A stretch of 64,000 nt of DNA from Tupaia tana (taxonomy: Eukaryota > Chordata > Mammalia > Scandentia > Tupaiidae), in contig JAKSZU010000011.1 in the NCBI GenBank assembly GCA_026018925.1, forward strand, positions 10,523,485-10,587,484, given 5' to 3'. This document shows positions 1 through 10,814 of this stretch, in pieces. The position numbers were made by a program, and so were the translations under genes. Below the pieces are notes generated by a model, which was not told where the DNA came from, ran no database searches, and saw only the letters and a list, made by a program, of their open reading frames with translations. Numbering within the stretch: the first letter of the stretch is position 1; each line of letters begins with the position of its first letter.

Positions 1-94
1 GCTGTGTCCTTCATATTGTTTGTAGCACCCACCTATGGACACCACTTATAGATAAATGACCAGGGAACAGGGTAGGGTAGAAATGGAGAATTCT

Positions 95-356
95 TTTTTT
101 CTTTTTTTGGAGAGGTTTTTGCTATAGGGCGCGTGTTCTTGCCAGAAAGACAGAGACAGAGACACAGAAAGCAAGAAATCACCCCCCCCAGGAGGGATGG
201 CCACGCCGCAATCCCTTCTCCTCCATTCTCCTCTCGGGATCTTGGGCATGCACGCACACGTGCCTGGAGTGAGTTTAAGCCGCTGGGTCCAGGACTCGAA
301 CCGCGGTGGACTACATGGGAGTCCAGTGACGTAGCTATTACACTAACTGCTGGTAC
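95..356 (-). mobile_element. SINE-A1, full length, young
   Basis: This is a tRNA-derived SINE. Read on the minus strand it has a Pol III-type head (A box like TGGTGTAATGG, B box like GGTTCGAGTCC), a GTGTGCGTG-rich middle, a segment GAGAAGGGATTGCGGC, a CT-rich stretch and the terminal block CCCTATAGCAAAAACCTCTCC before an A-rich tail. It is flanked by a perfect 16-bp target duplication, AGAAATGGAGAATTCT, at 79-94 and 357-372. CpGs are well preserved. Both points mark a recent L1-driven insertion. It sets the reference structure for the other SINE-A entries. The species-specific family name is not known to me. Confidence 0.93.
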
Positions 357-372
357 AGAAATGGAGAATTCT

Positions 373-584
373 ATGGGTACTGTTTCAACCATTGGTAGAG
401 CTGTGGTCTTGGCCACAGATTCTGAGCCTTAGAGGTACTCAGACCTAAACCTCTCTTTCTTAAAATATGTAGGAAATGAGATTCAGTGAACTTCTGCCTC
501 TTGCTCAAAGTCACTGCCATGGTTTTATTGAACATATTTCCTCTAATAGTCATGTTTTGCCAATGTAAAAGTATTAAGAAATGG
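373..584. other. Unique spacer
   Basis: No repeat family or gene is recognisable here. It is the pre-insertion context of the young SINE to its left. Confidence 0.5.
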
Positions 585-832
585 GGCCTTTAAGAGGTGG
601 CTAGGGTATGAAGACTCCTCCATTGTGGATGGGGTTAGTTACCCTTATAAAGGGGGTTTTCAGAGGGAGTCTGTCCCATTTGCCCCTCCACATTTGATCA
701 CCTGAGGGTGCAGTCCTTACCAGACACCAAATATTGGTGCCTTGATCTTGGTCTACCAGCCTGCAGAACTTTGAATAATAAGTGTCTGTTCTTTATAAAT
801 TAGTCAGATTGTGGTATTCTAGTATGCTTTGT
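585..832 (+). mobile_element. MLT1-type (ERVL-MaLR) LTR fragment
   Basis: The stretch follows the 3' two thirds of MLT1-like LTRs: a 'ggggcctttaagaggtgg'-like start, a 'cccttataaa' promoter-like segment, 'ccttgatcttgg...ccagcctgcagaact' and an A-rich 'ataaat...' end. It is a partial, heavily diverged fossil of an age typical for MaLR elements (eutherian ancestor or older). Confidence 0.6.
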
Positions 833-1012
833 TCCATATCTATTTCAGTAGAAATCTGCATTAGGAGTGACCAGTTGTCCTGTCATAACTACGGACTGAT
901 AATTAAACTCTCTTCCCAGTTCCACCCTCCTCTAAGCCCCATGGATACATTCTTCCCTACTTCTTCTCCTCACCATGTCTTCTTGATCCACAACATGTAG
1001 AAAGTAATGGAT
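833..1012 (+). repeat. Local direct repeat, copy 1
   Basis: About 175 bp that recurs at about 3015-3192 in the same orientation. Shared landmarks in order are TTTTAGTAGAAATCT-like, GGAGTG.CCAGT, TCAAACTCTCTTCCCAGTTTC-like, CCATGGATAC and ACAACA.GT.AAAGTAATG. By eye the copies differ at roughly one base in five, so this is not recent. It could be a local duplication or two copies of an uncatalogued interspersed repeat. Confidence 0.7.
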
Positions 1013-1112
1013 AGACTTAGATGGTCACATACTTAGCATATTTCAGAGCAGGGATTGAAGTCAGATACTGACTTCCAGTCCAGTGTTTTCTCACTGTACC
1101 TTGCTGTCTCTA
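1013..1112 (-). repeat. MIR-family fragment (weak)
   Basis: The order 'agcagggattgaagtcag', 'gacttccagtccagtg', 'ctgtaccttgctgtctct' matches the reverse complement of the MIR 5' half. It is short and diverged. Confidence 0.45.
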
Positions 1113-1967
1113 AAGCTAGAGAAGGGTAGAGAAGAAAGCTACGTTAGCAGAAAGCTTAGAGAAGGGCCTGAATGTTGTAAATGCAGGTAACTGGCTAGTG
1201 GTCAGTGCTGCAAGCCTTTGGACTAACTCATTCCCTTGGGCCTCATGTCTCCTGTATGTGGGAAGGTGTCTTGTGTATTGATGCTTGCAGATCACAAATG
1301 AAGTAAAATTCAAGCAGATGTTCTAAGGGGAAGTGCACAAATGATGAGGATGTTATGAGATTGGAGGGGGTACTAAAGATCAGAAATTAAAGAATCTTAT
1401 TATTTTACAGGAGAGATAGAACTTTTAAGTTAATGACAAGAGACACATTAGGACCATAATGTTGAAGTTGGGGTTGGATGGAGGAGCAGCAAGTAAATTT
1501 ACACTGCACTCATTTGCTCCAAATGTTCCTCTAAAATAATGAAGTTGGAGAGGTGGGAAGGCCTCTTTGGTACTGTGAGATAGTATTGCTCAGGGAAAAG
1601 TATTCCAGGAAAAGAGGAAGGGCAGACTACATTTGTTTAAGGGCAAGTGAAAAAGCAACACGGTGGATTCCTTTCCCCAGCAGGTGGGAAACATAAAAGG
1701 AAACACAGACCGAGATATACTCAGGTGGTTCTTAAGGATGGGGAGAAATGCCTAGAGGCCAGTGAAGAAACCCCTGAGCAGAAGGCAGAGATGGCAGGGA
1801 ACTGGCCTGCTCTACACATCACCAAGGCCAAGGAGACCTAGGCTTGATGTCGGTGGCAAGTCTTTTGTGTTACTTGTTAGGAAAAGACATTCTGTTCTCC
1901 AGCCTGCCTGTCCAATTCAGCTTACTTCAACAATAAGACTACAAAAAGCATGATTAATGGAACAATT
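1113..1967. other. Repeat-free spacer
   Basis: No gene or recognisable transposon was found. Short open frames here lack coding character and are interrupted in every frame. There is an AG-rich patch near 1540-1650. Confidence 0.5.
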
Positions 1968-2160
1968 GTGTAACAGGCACTTTATGCATCTTAAGAAATC
2001 TTTGCAAGAGATACTGCTGGGGCAGGTGTACTTGCTTTCCTACAGATTAGGAAACAGGCTGAGGGAAGCCAGGTAGTTAGTTCACTGAAGATACATAGTT
2101 GGTGAGTGGCAGAGTGAAGACTTGAACACCTACTCTGGACCATGAGACTAATGGTATCAT
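1968..2160 (-). repeat. MIR element
   Basis: A reverse-complement MIR. It shows 'caggcactttatgcatctt', the core 'acagattaggaaacaggctgaggga', and 'ttggtgagtggcagagtgaagacttgaacacc', which corresponds to the MIR tRNA-like head. This is an ancient mammalian tRNA-derived SINE, well diverged and without visible target duplications. Confidence 0.8.
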
Positions 2161-3014
2161 CCTGTCAAGGCTCTTCACTGGCAGGCTGTATAGACAGTGG
2201 CCCTGGCACACTGCCTCTTTTCTCTGTTTGTGCCCATCCTTGAGTCAGTTGGTGTTACCATTTGTCGATGTCCTTACCCAACAGTCAAGGGCTGGGGTGG
2301 GGTGATAGTGCTGTCCTATGTGCTGAATCTTTTAAAATTGGAGGTTCAAGTGGGCACAGAAAGAAGAGTGGGCATAGAAGGAAGGTTCTGTCTACACTCA
2401 TTCTAGGTTTAAGCTCATAGATAGAAAACACATAGCAGTTCACAGTGCCATGTGTTGTAGGGCATGGGATCACTGCTTTTTTAGACAACTGCCAGTCGGT
2501 AAATTCCCAGATAAGTGTTCCACTCCCAGTTAATGCTCCTCTGGGCTGGAATGATCCCAGAAGACCAGGCTTCATCATCATAGTATGTGTCAATACATGG
2601 CTTAACTGTGAGGGCCAAATAAGAGAAATGTCTCTATTTTCCAAAGGAGAAAAGAGACCATAACCAAAGGATTTGTCTCATGCTAAATTACTTACATGTG
2701 GTACCCAAGGTCTCTCAACTTGAATTAAAGAGTCTTTATGCTATTTTATGTCGTCTCCTTAAAGGAATTACAGACAAAAATCAAGGGAGGGGAATAAGAG
2801 AAAAGAAGAGGAAGTGAAGAGAGACAGAAAGAGGCAAAGGAAAAAGAGATGCAGGGATGCTAGGAAAAGAGGTGTAGCCGTGTTGGGGTAAGGAAATAAG
2901 ATTTCTCTGACCACCTCTTTAGAGGTGACTTAGAAATCACTCAGAAAATAAATTTTCATTGGCTTCATGGATATCAATGTCTCACTTGAGAACACCACCT
3001 GAATATTTTTTGTT
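2161..3014. other. Spacer with purine-rich patch
   Basis: No gene is visible. About 2770-2870 is a purine-rich (GA) patch on the plus strand. The remainder shows no family I can name. Confidence 0.5.
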
Positions 3015-3192
3015 TCCTATCCTATTTTAGTAGAAATCTACATTTGGAGTGGCCAGTCATCCTATCATGACTACAGACTAAGGATCAAACTCTCTTCCCA
3101 GTTTCACCATCCTCTAAGACCCATGGATACTCCCCACCTGCTCTCTTCTCACATTGTCTTCTTGACTCACAACACGTGTAAAGTAATGAATC
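3015..3192 (+). repeat. Local direct repeat, copy 2
   Basis: Second copy of the repeat at about 833-1012, same orientation, 2.2 kb downstream. It is followed directly by an L2 3' end, whereas copy 1 is preceded by a MaLR LTR piece. The flanks therefore do not match, which argues against a large segmental duplication and for either a small duplication or two insertions of an unnamed repeat. Confidence 0.7.
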
Positions 3193-3214
3193 TTTGGGCA
3201 TGAAGCCCTCGAGA

Positions 3215-3525
3215 GCCCCTTTCCTTCCTGAGTCCCTCTTCAATGGAACCTTCCCCAGGAAGTCTTCCTAGATTACTGTACATGGAATAAATCTCTGCTT
3301 CCCTGAGTTCTCCATTGCATTTAATTGCACTGCTATTAAACACTCACCACAGGATGTCTTGTGCCATTGTAGGATGTACCTGTGTCTTCTCTATTTGGTT
3401 TTGCATCCTCTTTAGAAGGTATAGTTTTATATCCAATTATTTTGGGGTTTCTTTCCTCCCATAACACTAAGTACACTGGGTCACACAGAAGGTAGTCAGT
3501 GTTATTTGAATGAATAGGATTTTTT
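3215..3525 (+). mobile_element. L2 (LINE) 3' end
   Basis: The landmarks are those of L2 (a CR1-clade LINE) in the sense direction: 'ccttcctgagtccctcttcaatggaaccttccccaggaagtcttcctag' as short motifs in order, 'tctctgcttccctgag', and the end 'gtagtcagtgttatttgaatgaat', which matches the L2 3' terminus (AGTAGGTGCTCAATAAAT then GAATGA repeats). It is an old, 5'-truncated fossil. Confidence 0.72.
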
Positions 3526-4899
3526 AGTTGAAAGTGCTTTTAGAATCCATCTAAGATTTTATAGAAGCCACATAACCATAAAAGAACCTGCTTAGCCTAT
3601 CTTGACTCGAGATCCAGTCTCTCTGTTCATTCCTTTGCACTCCCATTTCCTCCAAGGTTCTAGGGAGCCCCTTAGACTTGAGATACATTGACCTGGGTCT
3701 TCATGAAGAGAAGACTGGCTCCCAGGGCAGTGATCCCAGTGGATTCTACTCTATGGCAAGGTGGCCAAACCAGGGAGACTTAAAGTAGGAAGGCCCCTAA
3801 GCGAGAACTGAGAGGCACCCTGTAGTCTTCCTACACTAAAGCATGAGTCTGGAGTCTAGGCATTTCCATCCTATGCCAGTTCTATTTCTACACGGTTAGC
3901 AGGCAGGACTATTCCATTTCTGGAACCCATGGATAAACTCAAGTATGTCTAAGGACATTCCTGGCAAGAACTTTTCCAAATGACTACTGAGTGTGAGGCC
4001 AGAGTTGTAGGAGATAAGCCACACTTCCACCTCCTATTCAGAGGAGAGAGAACAATTGTAAACTCCTTTCTGGAAGAGAAGAGAGGGATGCTGGACTTTA
4101 TGAAATACTGGAACTTTTCTCTCTACAACACAAAAAGGCAGAATCTGGTTCTGGTCAGGTATTTCCAGCCCCTGAACAATGAGGCTTTGCTAAAATGTCC
4201 CAGTCCCAGATAACTAGATTTGGAAGTCCCATCTTAGAAATCCCAGATGGGAACTGACCAGTGAGAAGCAGAGCAGCTCCGTGCACACATTGACCAAATA
4301 TCTTCACAAAATCCCAGGTTCTTCTTGGAACACAGGTACCGTTTTGATCTATGTGGGTCTTTGAATTTCTACGAATGGCAGTAGTATTATGTGTTTGGAG
4401 AAGCAGTACCTTTCCAATCCTAGTGTGTCCAGGTCCTTAGAATTTGTCTACTTCCCATGAGGAATGTGAGGGAATGCATGTCCCTTACTTTTCCAGATTA
4501 GTTACTTGTGGGATCTCTGCTGACATTTACCCTGATGTTTACTTGATGTCAAGTTGTAACCATAGATTCTTCTTCCAACCACCCCCTCCTTTTCTACCTG
4601 ATCCAGGTTATTTTAGAGACAGTTTCCTTCTCCATGCCTTTGAGTCTCTGGTCAACCCCAGGGATGCTTGTTTTACTCTTCAGGAAGGCCAGGTCAAAAC
4701 CCAAGTCAAGTCTCTCCTAAATGGATTGTGTTTCCTGGGCTTCTATAACCAGAGCAAAGAGGGCAGTGTAGGAGGAAGGGTCCACCTCTTCCTCATGATA
4801 GAGAATTTCTCAAGGTGAAATTTTGCAGAGTGGTTTAACACTTTCACCAAAGATTAGGGCCATGGAAATTCTACTGGTATCAAGAAACTCAATATAAGG
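3526..4899. other. Repeat-poor spacer, no gene
   Basis: No transposon is recognised. A 124-codon open frame at 4444-4818 begins with TTG rather than ATG, shows no domain, and I do not consider it a gene. The sequence is ordinary mid-GC spacer DNA. Confidence 0.5.
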
Positions 4900-5110
4900 G
4901 TCAGGTTGTTGGTGACACAGCAGTAATGCAAATAGACTCACATGAGAAAGGACCTGGGTTCACATCTAGGGACTTCCCTGAGCACCCTGGGTGTGTGTAC
5001 ACATGCCATAATCCAGACCAGCTGAGTCTAGGGGTGGATTGCAGACTGAAGACCCTATTGGGGGTGCCTCTGTCTCTGTCTCATAGAAGAAATAAATAAA
5101 TCAACTTAAA
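4900..5110 (+). mobile_element. SINE-B (second tRNA-derived family)
   Basis: A different, older SINE. It has a tRNA-like head with B box 'gggttcacatc', then 'ctgagcaccctgggtgtg', the signature 'ggtggattgcagactgaagaccct', 'gggggtgcctctgtctctgtct' as adjacent short motifs, and a tail AAATAAATAAATC. The same landmarks recur at 13,908 (plus), and in reverse at 27,830, 35,945, 37,812 and 62,385. Divergence among copies is higher than within SINE-A1. Confidence 0.8.
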
Positions 5111-5384
5111 AATGAAGAATCATAGTTACTAAAAGCTGCCTCACTGTTGCTCTGGACTGCGATGACTCATCTGTAGAGGCTGTGAAGCCAGTCTTCCTTC
5201 TTCTGTCTCCTACGTGAGCACTCTCCCACTTGCCCACCTTCGGCAGCGGCTAAAGGGCTCACCAACCCTCCCATGGTCACTGAGAAGTCACTTTATCCAT
5301 CCTATTGCCTTTCGGAAATAACTCATGCATCTACCCCAGATAAGTGAGTATCTCCCCTAGGTTTAAAAATCGCCAGAAGGCGTT
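5111..5384. other. Unique block with several CpGs
   Basis: Repeat-free sequence with more CpGs than the surroundings (for example near 5160, 5212, 5240, 5315 and 5372). It adjoins the candidate exon to its right, and would lie downstream of that exon on the minus strand. Confidence 0.4.
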
Positions 5385-5995
5385 GTGTTGTTTTGCTTCT
5401 GTTTTTATTACATTGCGAACATTGGTACAAGGTTAAATACACAGAGAGACAGACATCAGAAGGCTGCAGAGAGCATACACATTAACATACTTGTACAGAG
5501 AGAAAGGGTACAGAGAGAGCGACAGAGCATACGAGTGCACATACAATGCGGACAGCAGCCACAGGAGAGCTGGCTACATCTGTGTACAGTCCTGCGTGGA
5601 ACAGAGCATAGGGTACAACGAGCAGATGTCAGTTGATAAACAGCATCAATTACGATCCAGCCATTGGTGTTACATTTGACAACAACAACAATATACAAAG
5701 CCTTATTACATCCCCAAGGGGCCAAAGGTCTACAGAACCTCAAAGAGCTTTTTGGAACTGTCTCAGAGGCGGGGCTCTGAAGGTAGAAGCAACCACACGG
5801 ATAATGAGGGGAGAGAAATTGGCTGTCAGACTGAGAAGTGGAAACAATGAAGCGTGTCGGTGCGGACAATGGGCCCACGTTTTTCAAAAACTTCAGTGAT
5901 ATTGAGATCAAAAGCTTTTCTCTGTGACTTTGTTGGGTTCTGTCCAAAGCCTCAGTCCCAGACCCTTCTCTACTCTCCAGCCTCTCTGAAAAACA
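5385..5995 (-). other. Candidate 3'-terminal non-coding exon
   Basis: This block is free of repeats and relatively CpG-rich for the window. On the minus strand an acceptor-like stretch CCTGTGTTTTTCAG lies at 5987-6000 and an AATAAA signal lies at 5402-5407 (TTTATT on the plus strand). The sequence between is T/GT-rich with TGTATATTGTTGTTGTTGTC, the texture of a mammalian 3' UTR. The 163-codon minus-strand frame inside it does not resemble a known protein. No GU-rich downstream element is obvious beyond the poly(A) signal. This is inference from layout only; it could equally be an unconstrained unique block. Confidence 0.28.
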
Positions 5996-6107
5996 CAGGG
6001 ATTGGAAGTGGTCAAAGGGTGCCCGCTTTTGCTTTAAGTTATATTTGGTGACTAAGTTTCCAGCACTGGGTAATGGGCAAAGGACATAACCTCTGCGTGC
6101 GGGAGAA

Positions 6108-6280
6108 CTGCCAGTGAAGCCTCTGGGCTGTCAGCTTTGGGTCCTAGCTCTGGCTCTGCAATCAGTGAGCTGAGTGATCTCAGGCAAGTCACTTAACCTC
6201 TCTGGGCCTCAGCTTCTTTATCTGTAATAGGAGAGCGCTGGCTAGATGACCTCTCGAACCCTTCCAGCTCTTACAGAGGG
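6108..6280 (+). repeat. MIR / MIR3 element
   Basis: A textbook MIR: 'cctagctctggctctgcaatcagtgagctg', 'gatctcaggcaagtcactt', 'aacctctctgggcctcagct' and 'tctttatctgtaataggag' occur in order as short blocks. The end 'tagatgacctctcgaaccc...ccagctct' resembles MIR3. It is a well preserved copy for so old a family. Confidence 0.88.
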
Positions 6281-7260
6281 AAATTCAGGTGAGTTTTAAT
6301 AGCACCTTTTTCTGAAGGAGAAATAAAACAAAAAGGACATGGTTGATCAAAGGTAATCCAACCTCCCAACCACCCTCCTGCCCATATACAACAGTCATCC
6401 CAAACCAGTCGGTGAAATCCAGCCATTAGATACCTTGATGCCTGGCTCTCTGCTCAAACCCTTCCAAACAGGCTGCCTCTTATTCTGGTAAGGGCAGACT
6501 TCCGAGGATTGCTGTCGACTGGGGCATGCTAAGGTACATATGGGATTGCATTTGCTGGGTGAACCCCAGGACCGCAACCATGTGACTAGGAAGTGGAAGA
6601 TGCTTTCATTCCTAATCTTCTAAACTTTATATGGCAGAGTGGTTGGACTGAACTTCTGCTGGGTGCGAGTTCCAAACATGCCAGCCTCTCTGTTTAAGAA
6701 GAGGTACCTCAAAAAAAGCAAAATGGAAAAGGAAAAACAGATTCGAGAGGAATTGTCCACTTCCTAGCAAAGCACCAGCCGCGGCACACAGTCGTTCCTC
6801 CACCTTCTCTGTCCATCTTTCCTCTCCTTTTCCACCAGTAGGGGAGAGAACAAGAGCCCAGGTTCTCGTCCCTGTCTTCACCACTAGAACTATGGGCGCT
6901 GTGGAAAGGGAGACTTTACTTCTCTGAGAATCTCTAGGTAGAGGTGGTCCTCTCTCTCTCTCTCTCTCATCTCCATTGCGCAGTGCTCAAGAAGAACCAG
7001 TTGGTGACCATCTGAGTTCTCTTCACTCCACTCTACTTTATTCTCTGGCCTTCAGCACCTCTGGAAGACTACTGCTTGCCTCATTCCTAGAGATGAGAAC
7101 GGATCAGCCCTTGGTCTTCTCTTCTGGTACTAAATAAGCCTCGTTAGTTCCTGTAATTGGTTCTGAGCCCTTTAATTGTCTTTGCCGCCTTGAAACTAGC
7201 TCTGTTTGCTTGGCTCAATAGCAGTACCTCGGCCTATACCTTTTTAATCTGTTGGAAGCA
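6281..7260. other. Spacer with (CT)n and possible conserved block
   Basis: It holds a short (CT)n tract at 6949-6969 and a repeat-free stretch (about 7130-7250) with TTAATTG and CCTTTAATTG motifs. I see no gene and no transposon. Confidence 0.45.
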
Positions 7261-7264
7261 GTAG

Positions 7265-7480
7265 ACATTAGTAATTAAGGACCTGGCCTCTGAAGTCAAA
7301 CAGAGTTGAGTTCAAGTCCACGTATAAGCTGTACAGTCATGGCACATTACTTAGCTTTGTGGAGTGGCAGGTTTACCTGGAATGGAGATTAATAACGGCA
7401 CCGACAGCACACACAGCATTTGTAAAAACAGAATGAGGTTGTACATGCAAAGCGCTTATCATAGTGCTTGCTATATTGTA
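7265..7480 (+). repeat. MIR element
   Basis: Matches MIR in order: 'ggcctctgaagtcaaacag', 'gagttcaagtcc' (B box), 'cattacttagcttt', 'ggagattaataacggcacc', 'atgcaaagcgcttatcatagt', 'gcttgctat'. It is nearly full length and diverged. Confidence 0.85.
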
Positions 7481-7539
7481 CATCTCGAAATCCCAGACCG
7501 CTCATTCTGCCTTGCCTCCTAGTTTTCCTGCCAACTCAA

Positions 7540-7727
7540 TCCGTAATCTGATAGAACTTTCTGAGATGGTGGATATTCCATAGACCAGCTGCTAGCCACA
7601 CGTAGCTATTGATGACTTAAAATGTGGCTGGTGCAATTCAGAAAAAATGAATTTTTAATCTGATTTCATTTGAGTTCATTTAAATTTAAATAGCCACCTG
7701 GGCTAGTGGCAATTCTATTGAACTGTG
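7540..7727 (+). mobile_element. MER3-like hAT-Charlie element
   Basis: Non-autonomous hAT DNA transposon. It shows 'agaactttctgagatggtgg', 'gctagccacacgtagctattga', 'acttaaaatgtggctggtgc', 'atttaaatttaaatagccacc' and 'ggctagtggcaattctattg', the MER3-type order with its internal inverted symmetry (TAGCCACATGTGGCTA-like at both ends). The family name is from memory; the hAT-Charlie class is the safer statement. Confidence 0.72.
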
Positions 7728-8984
7728 TGGGCTGTTTGCTCTGTGGACCTATCTTTGCAGTGCCCAAGGGAAGGGCTGGGCTTCTGAGCAAACCAGGAAA
7801 AATGTGGTACCGAGTGTGGTCTGGACTGGGGTGGTCCTCTCTTGACACCACCATGATACCTTGGGGAGAGCAGTGTACTTCTGGGCCTGTTTCCTCACCT
7901 ACATAATCTGGACACTGACCAATATTCCAAAACCCTGTCCAGTCAGGGCATCTCTGAGCACACAGCCTGTGCACAACACCACTGCAGGCAGCCGTTGCAC
8001 TCAGAGACTACGACGTGAAGGGCGTCCCTGAGTCATGTGGCCTCATAGTCTTGCTTCCGTCTCTAGACATTCTGGGGCTTGATAAGGCAACTCTTCCAAT
8101 TGCCTCTTCTGATACCTCCCGCCAGTCAGGAGACATCCAGGCCACTCCAGAACACAGTCTGTGAGGGGAATGGGGGTAGAGGGCAGGAGGGGAACAGTGT
8201 ATGCACATGGCATCAGGTCAGATTCCCTTGCCCATGCTGCCTGGGATGACCTGTGCCCCTTGCTCTCAGACTCCACAGGCTGATGTCTGTAGTCACAGTT
8301 TAATAGGAACTGATATAACATATTGCTCCCGATCAAAGCCCTGAATGAACATACATGAAGTCCTAGCAGTCCGTAGCACTTTAGAATAAATGACTCATTC
8401 TAAAGTGCTAACTGGCTAAGAGCTGTTTTGCTAAGGCAGAAGTATTATTTAGAGCCTGTCATTGCCTTGGGAAGGGAGATCTGGGTGGAGTGAGGTGGCA
8501 GAGCAAGCAGGGGTTTATGCTTGTAGGTGTGTTTGTGGAGGTACCTGTGGAGGTGCTGCAGAGGCAGAAAACAGGTTCTGAAAGAGGGGGCAAGAGTGCG
8601 CCATAGCCCACTCCCTGGCAGCCCCAATCTGCCCAGTACTAGCCCTGCATGAAAAGGGAGGAAGTGATTCTTGAAGAACAGTGCTGTACCTGTCCCCTCT
8701 AAGTTCCCTGCACCACTTGTCCCATGTCCCAATTCAGCGATGCCATGAATTCTAGGCCCATGGAGCCTGGGGCTTGCATGATCACCCTTCCTTTCAGAGG
8801 AGAAGCTTCAGTTGGCCGGATGTTAATTACATGTCCTTAGGAAGCCAGTCCGTGTGTGCTGCCGGGAGGTCCAGCCACAGATGTTCAGTCCAATCACAGG
8901 ATGTGCTGTGACAGCAGGATATTGTGACTACAACGTCCCCCCTTCCTTTTAATAAGTAATAATGACAATAAAGTAACAATGACA
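7728..8984. other. Repeat-poor spacer, no gene
   Basis: Nothing recognisable. Around 8370-8415 the sequence CACTTTAGAATAAATGA is followed after a few bases by its near inverse TCATTCTAAAGTGC, forming a short hairpin. No open frame is convincing. Confidence 0.45.
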
Positions 8985-9125
8985 GACGTTTATTGAGTGA
9001 GGACTGTATGCCAGACATTTTATATTCACACCCTGCCAAATTGCAAAGCAAATCCTTTGTACATGGAGGGATTTGGGCGCACAGAAGGGAAGCAGCTCCT
9101 GCAAGGTCATTCGTTTTATTATGGG
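8985..9125 (-). repeat. MIR element fragment
   Basis: Reverse MIR landmarks: 'gacgtttattgagtgaggac', 'tatgccagacattttatattcac', 'ggcgcacagaagggaagcagc', 'caaggtcattc'. Confidence 0.6.
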
Positions 9126-10609
9126 GTTGAGTTGAAAGTTGACCCAGGTCTGCCTGCCTCCCCACCCAGACCCTTCCCTTCTCCTCCTCCTTTCTCCCTT
9201 CTTCTCTGCTTTTTCCTTTTCTTCTGGCATTATTCTTTACTCCCCTTCTCTCTTGAAGGAGACTCTTGGAAGACAGACTCAGGACATACAGAATGGGTGT
9301 GAGCAAGACTGGGCCATGAGTGTGTTCAGGGTGTTTGGGGCCAGAGGGGAAGGAAAGAGAGCTCAGGGATGGTGGAGGAGACATTGCCAGGGAAGGCTCC
9401 CACAGGGCATGTCCCTTTACCTGCCCTGTAACCGTGGAGGATGACACTTCTGTTTATCTGGAGAGCCCTGGCTGGCTTCCCCAGTATGTTTTTCTTGTGG
9501 ATTCTATTTGAATAGGAAAGTAATAGGAAGAGCAGACATAACAAGCTTCTAGGCTGGAAGTTAAGATTCCCCTACTTCTTTCTCCCACTGCCTTCTTTTC
9601 TTTCTACAAATGCCATATATATTACACACTTGCTGGGAGCAGGGGGATGAAGATACACAGAAATAAAACCTAATATTGCTCCCTAAGTCTCACCTTCTAC
9701 GCTGGGGGGATGAGGACAGTATGTCAGCAAGAGGGAACTGGGCTTTAATATGCTCAAAAGGAGTGCTCTGTGAGCCCAGGGAGGGGAGATAGCTGAGCCC
9801 AGAGAGCAGGCGAAGAGGAGGGCCTTAAACACAGAAGAAATCAAAACAGATGCCTGCTGGGAAGAAATGAGGAGGAGTGAGGAGTTTGGGGGGAGAGGGA
9901 GTCTGAGGTTGTAGGAAACAAGACTGGTTTCATTTGTGGCTGGCTTTGGAATAAGGGGCAAGATGTGGGGCAAAGGTGCTATCAGGTACACTCAGTCCCT
10001 GAAGTAGCATTTCCCCCATGGCTGGATGACATGCGCTGCTGTGGTCAGCCACCAGCCCAAAGCCTTCCTCATCCTCAGCTTGGTCCCTGCCTCCTCGGCT
10101 GATGGGCCTTCACTGCAGCCCCGTTTCCTGCTGGGACACCGCTGTAGCCGACTCAGTGACCATCCTGTTTTCAGGTCCTGCCCCAGCTCGCCTTTGTCCT
10201 CACAGAATCTGCAGTGGTTGTTTCAACAGAAATCAGGTCCCTCCCCTCCACCCCCACCAGGTTTGACGAAAATCTAGACACTTGAAAATGGCAACTGAGG
10301 TGTAAGAATTTCTAAAAGCAATTTCAGAAAGTGAACCAGGCTGGTGTTCCATTCCTGCAGCTTCCTTTTCCTGCATGCATTTCGTTTGCCAGTAAGCACT
10401 CCCTTCTCTTTTCTTCTCCCCAGGTCAAGGCCTCAGGGTGTCCCAGTAAGAGCTTGTACTGAGTAAGGCAATCTAAAGGGGCCTGGCTAAGGAAAGAGAT
10501 CCTGGGGGTCCTTTTGCTATAATTGATGGCTCAGTGTCCATAATTAGAGAAGGCAGCATACAAGCTGAATCTGGCCCTAATAGATATTTCTTTGGTCTTT
10601 GTTGTTTTA
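9126..10609. other. Spacer, possibly containing a conserved element
   Basis: A CT-rich patch lies at 9170-9260. The 206-codon minus-strand frame over this region is low-complexity and not a gene. About 10,370-10,600 is repeat-free with 'ctataattgatggc' and 'ccataattagag', motifs of the homeodomain type, so it is a candidate non-coding regulatory block. That is inference. Confidence 0.4.
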
Positions 10610-10623
10610 AAAGTTAGAAACTT

Positions 10624-10802
10624 GGGGCTGGCAGGCAGTGTGGTGGTTAACTGCAGTTCGAATCCTGGACCTGGTGGCTTGCTTTCTCACTCCCCCGCTA
10701 CCCCTCTCTTTCTCTCTCACTCTGTCCCTCTATGGTCAAAATTAAAAATAAATAAGTACATAAAATAAAAATAAGTAAAAATAATTCTTTTAAAAAATAA
10801 AT
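10624..10802 (+). mobile_element. SINE-A short form
   Basis: Short relative of SINE-A. It shares the tRNA-like head (GGGGCTGGCAGGCAGTG, B box 'agttcgaatcc', 'tggacctggtggctt') but then passes straight to 'gctttctcactc', a CT stretch and the end 'ggtcaaaatt' plus an A-rich tail. Part of the anticodon-arm region is missing in this copy. An imperfect target duplication (AAAGTTAGAAA / AAAGGTTAGAAA) flanks it at 10,610-10,620 and 10,803-10,814. Confidence 0.85.
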
Positions 10803-10814
10803 AAAGGTTAGAAA

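Noticed and set aside
4444-4818. 124-codon plus-strand frame
   Set aside because: It starts at TTG, not ATG, and has no domain. Mammalian initiation at such a codon without other evidence is unlikely.
5456-5947. 163-codon minus-strand frame in the candidate exon
   Set aside because: Cys-rich by chance of TGT/GT-rich sequence; no family resemblance. I keep the block only as a possible non-coding exon.
8827-9447. 206-codon minus-strand frame
   Set aside because: Low-complexity RKEE/SSL content over a CT-rich patch and a MIR fragment; no domain recognised.
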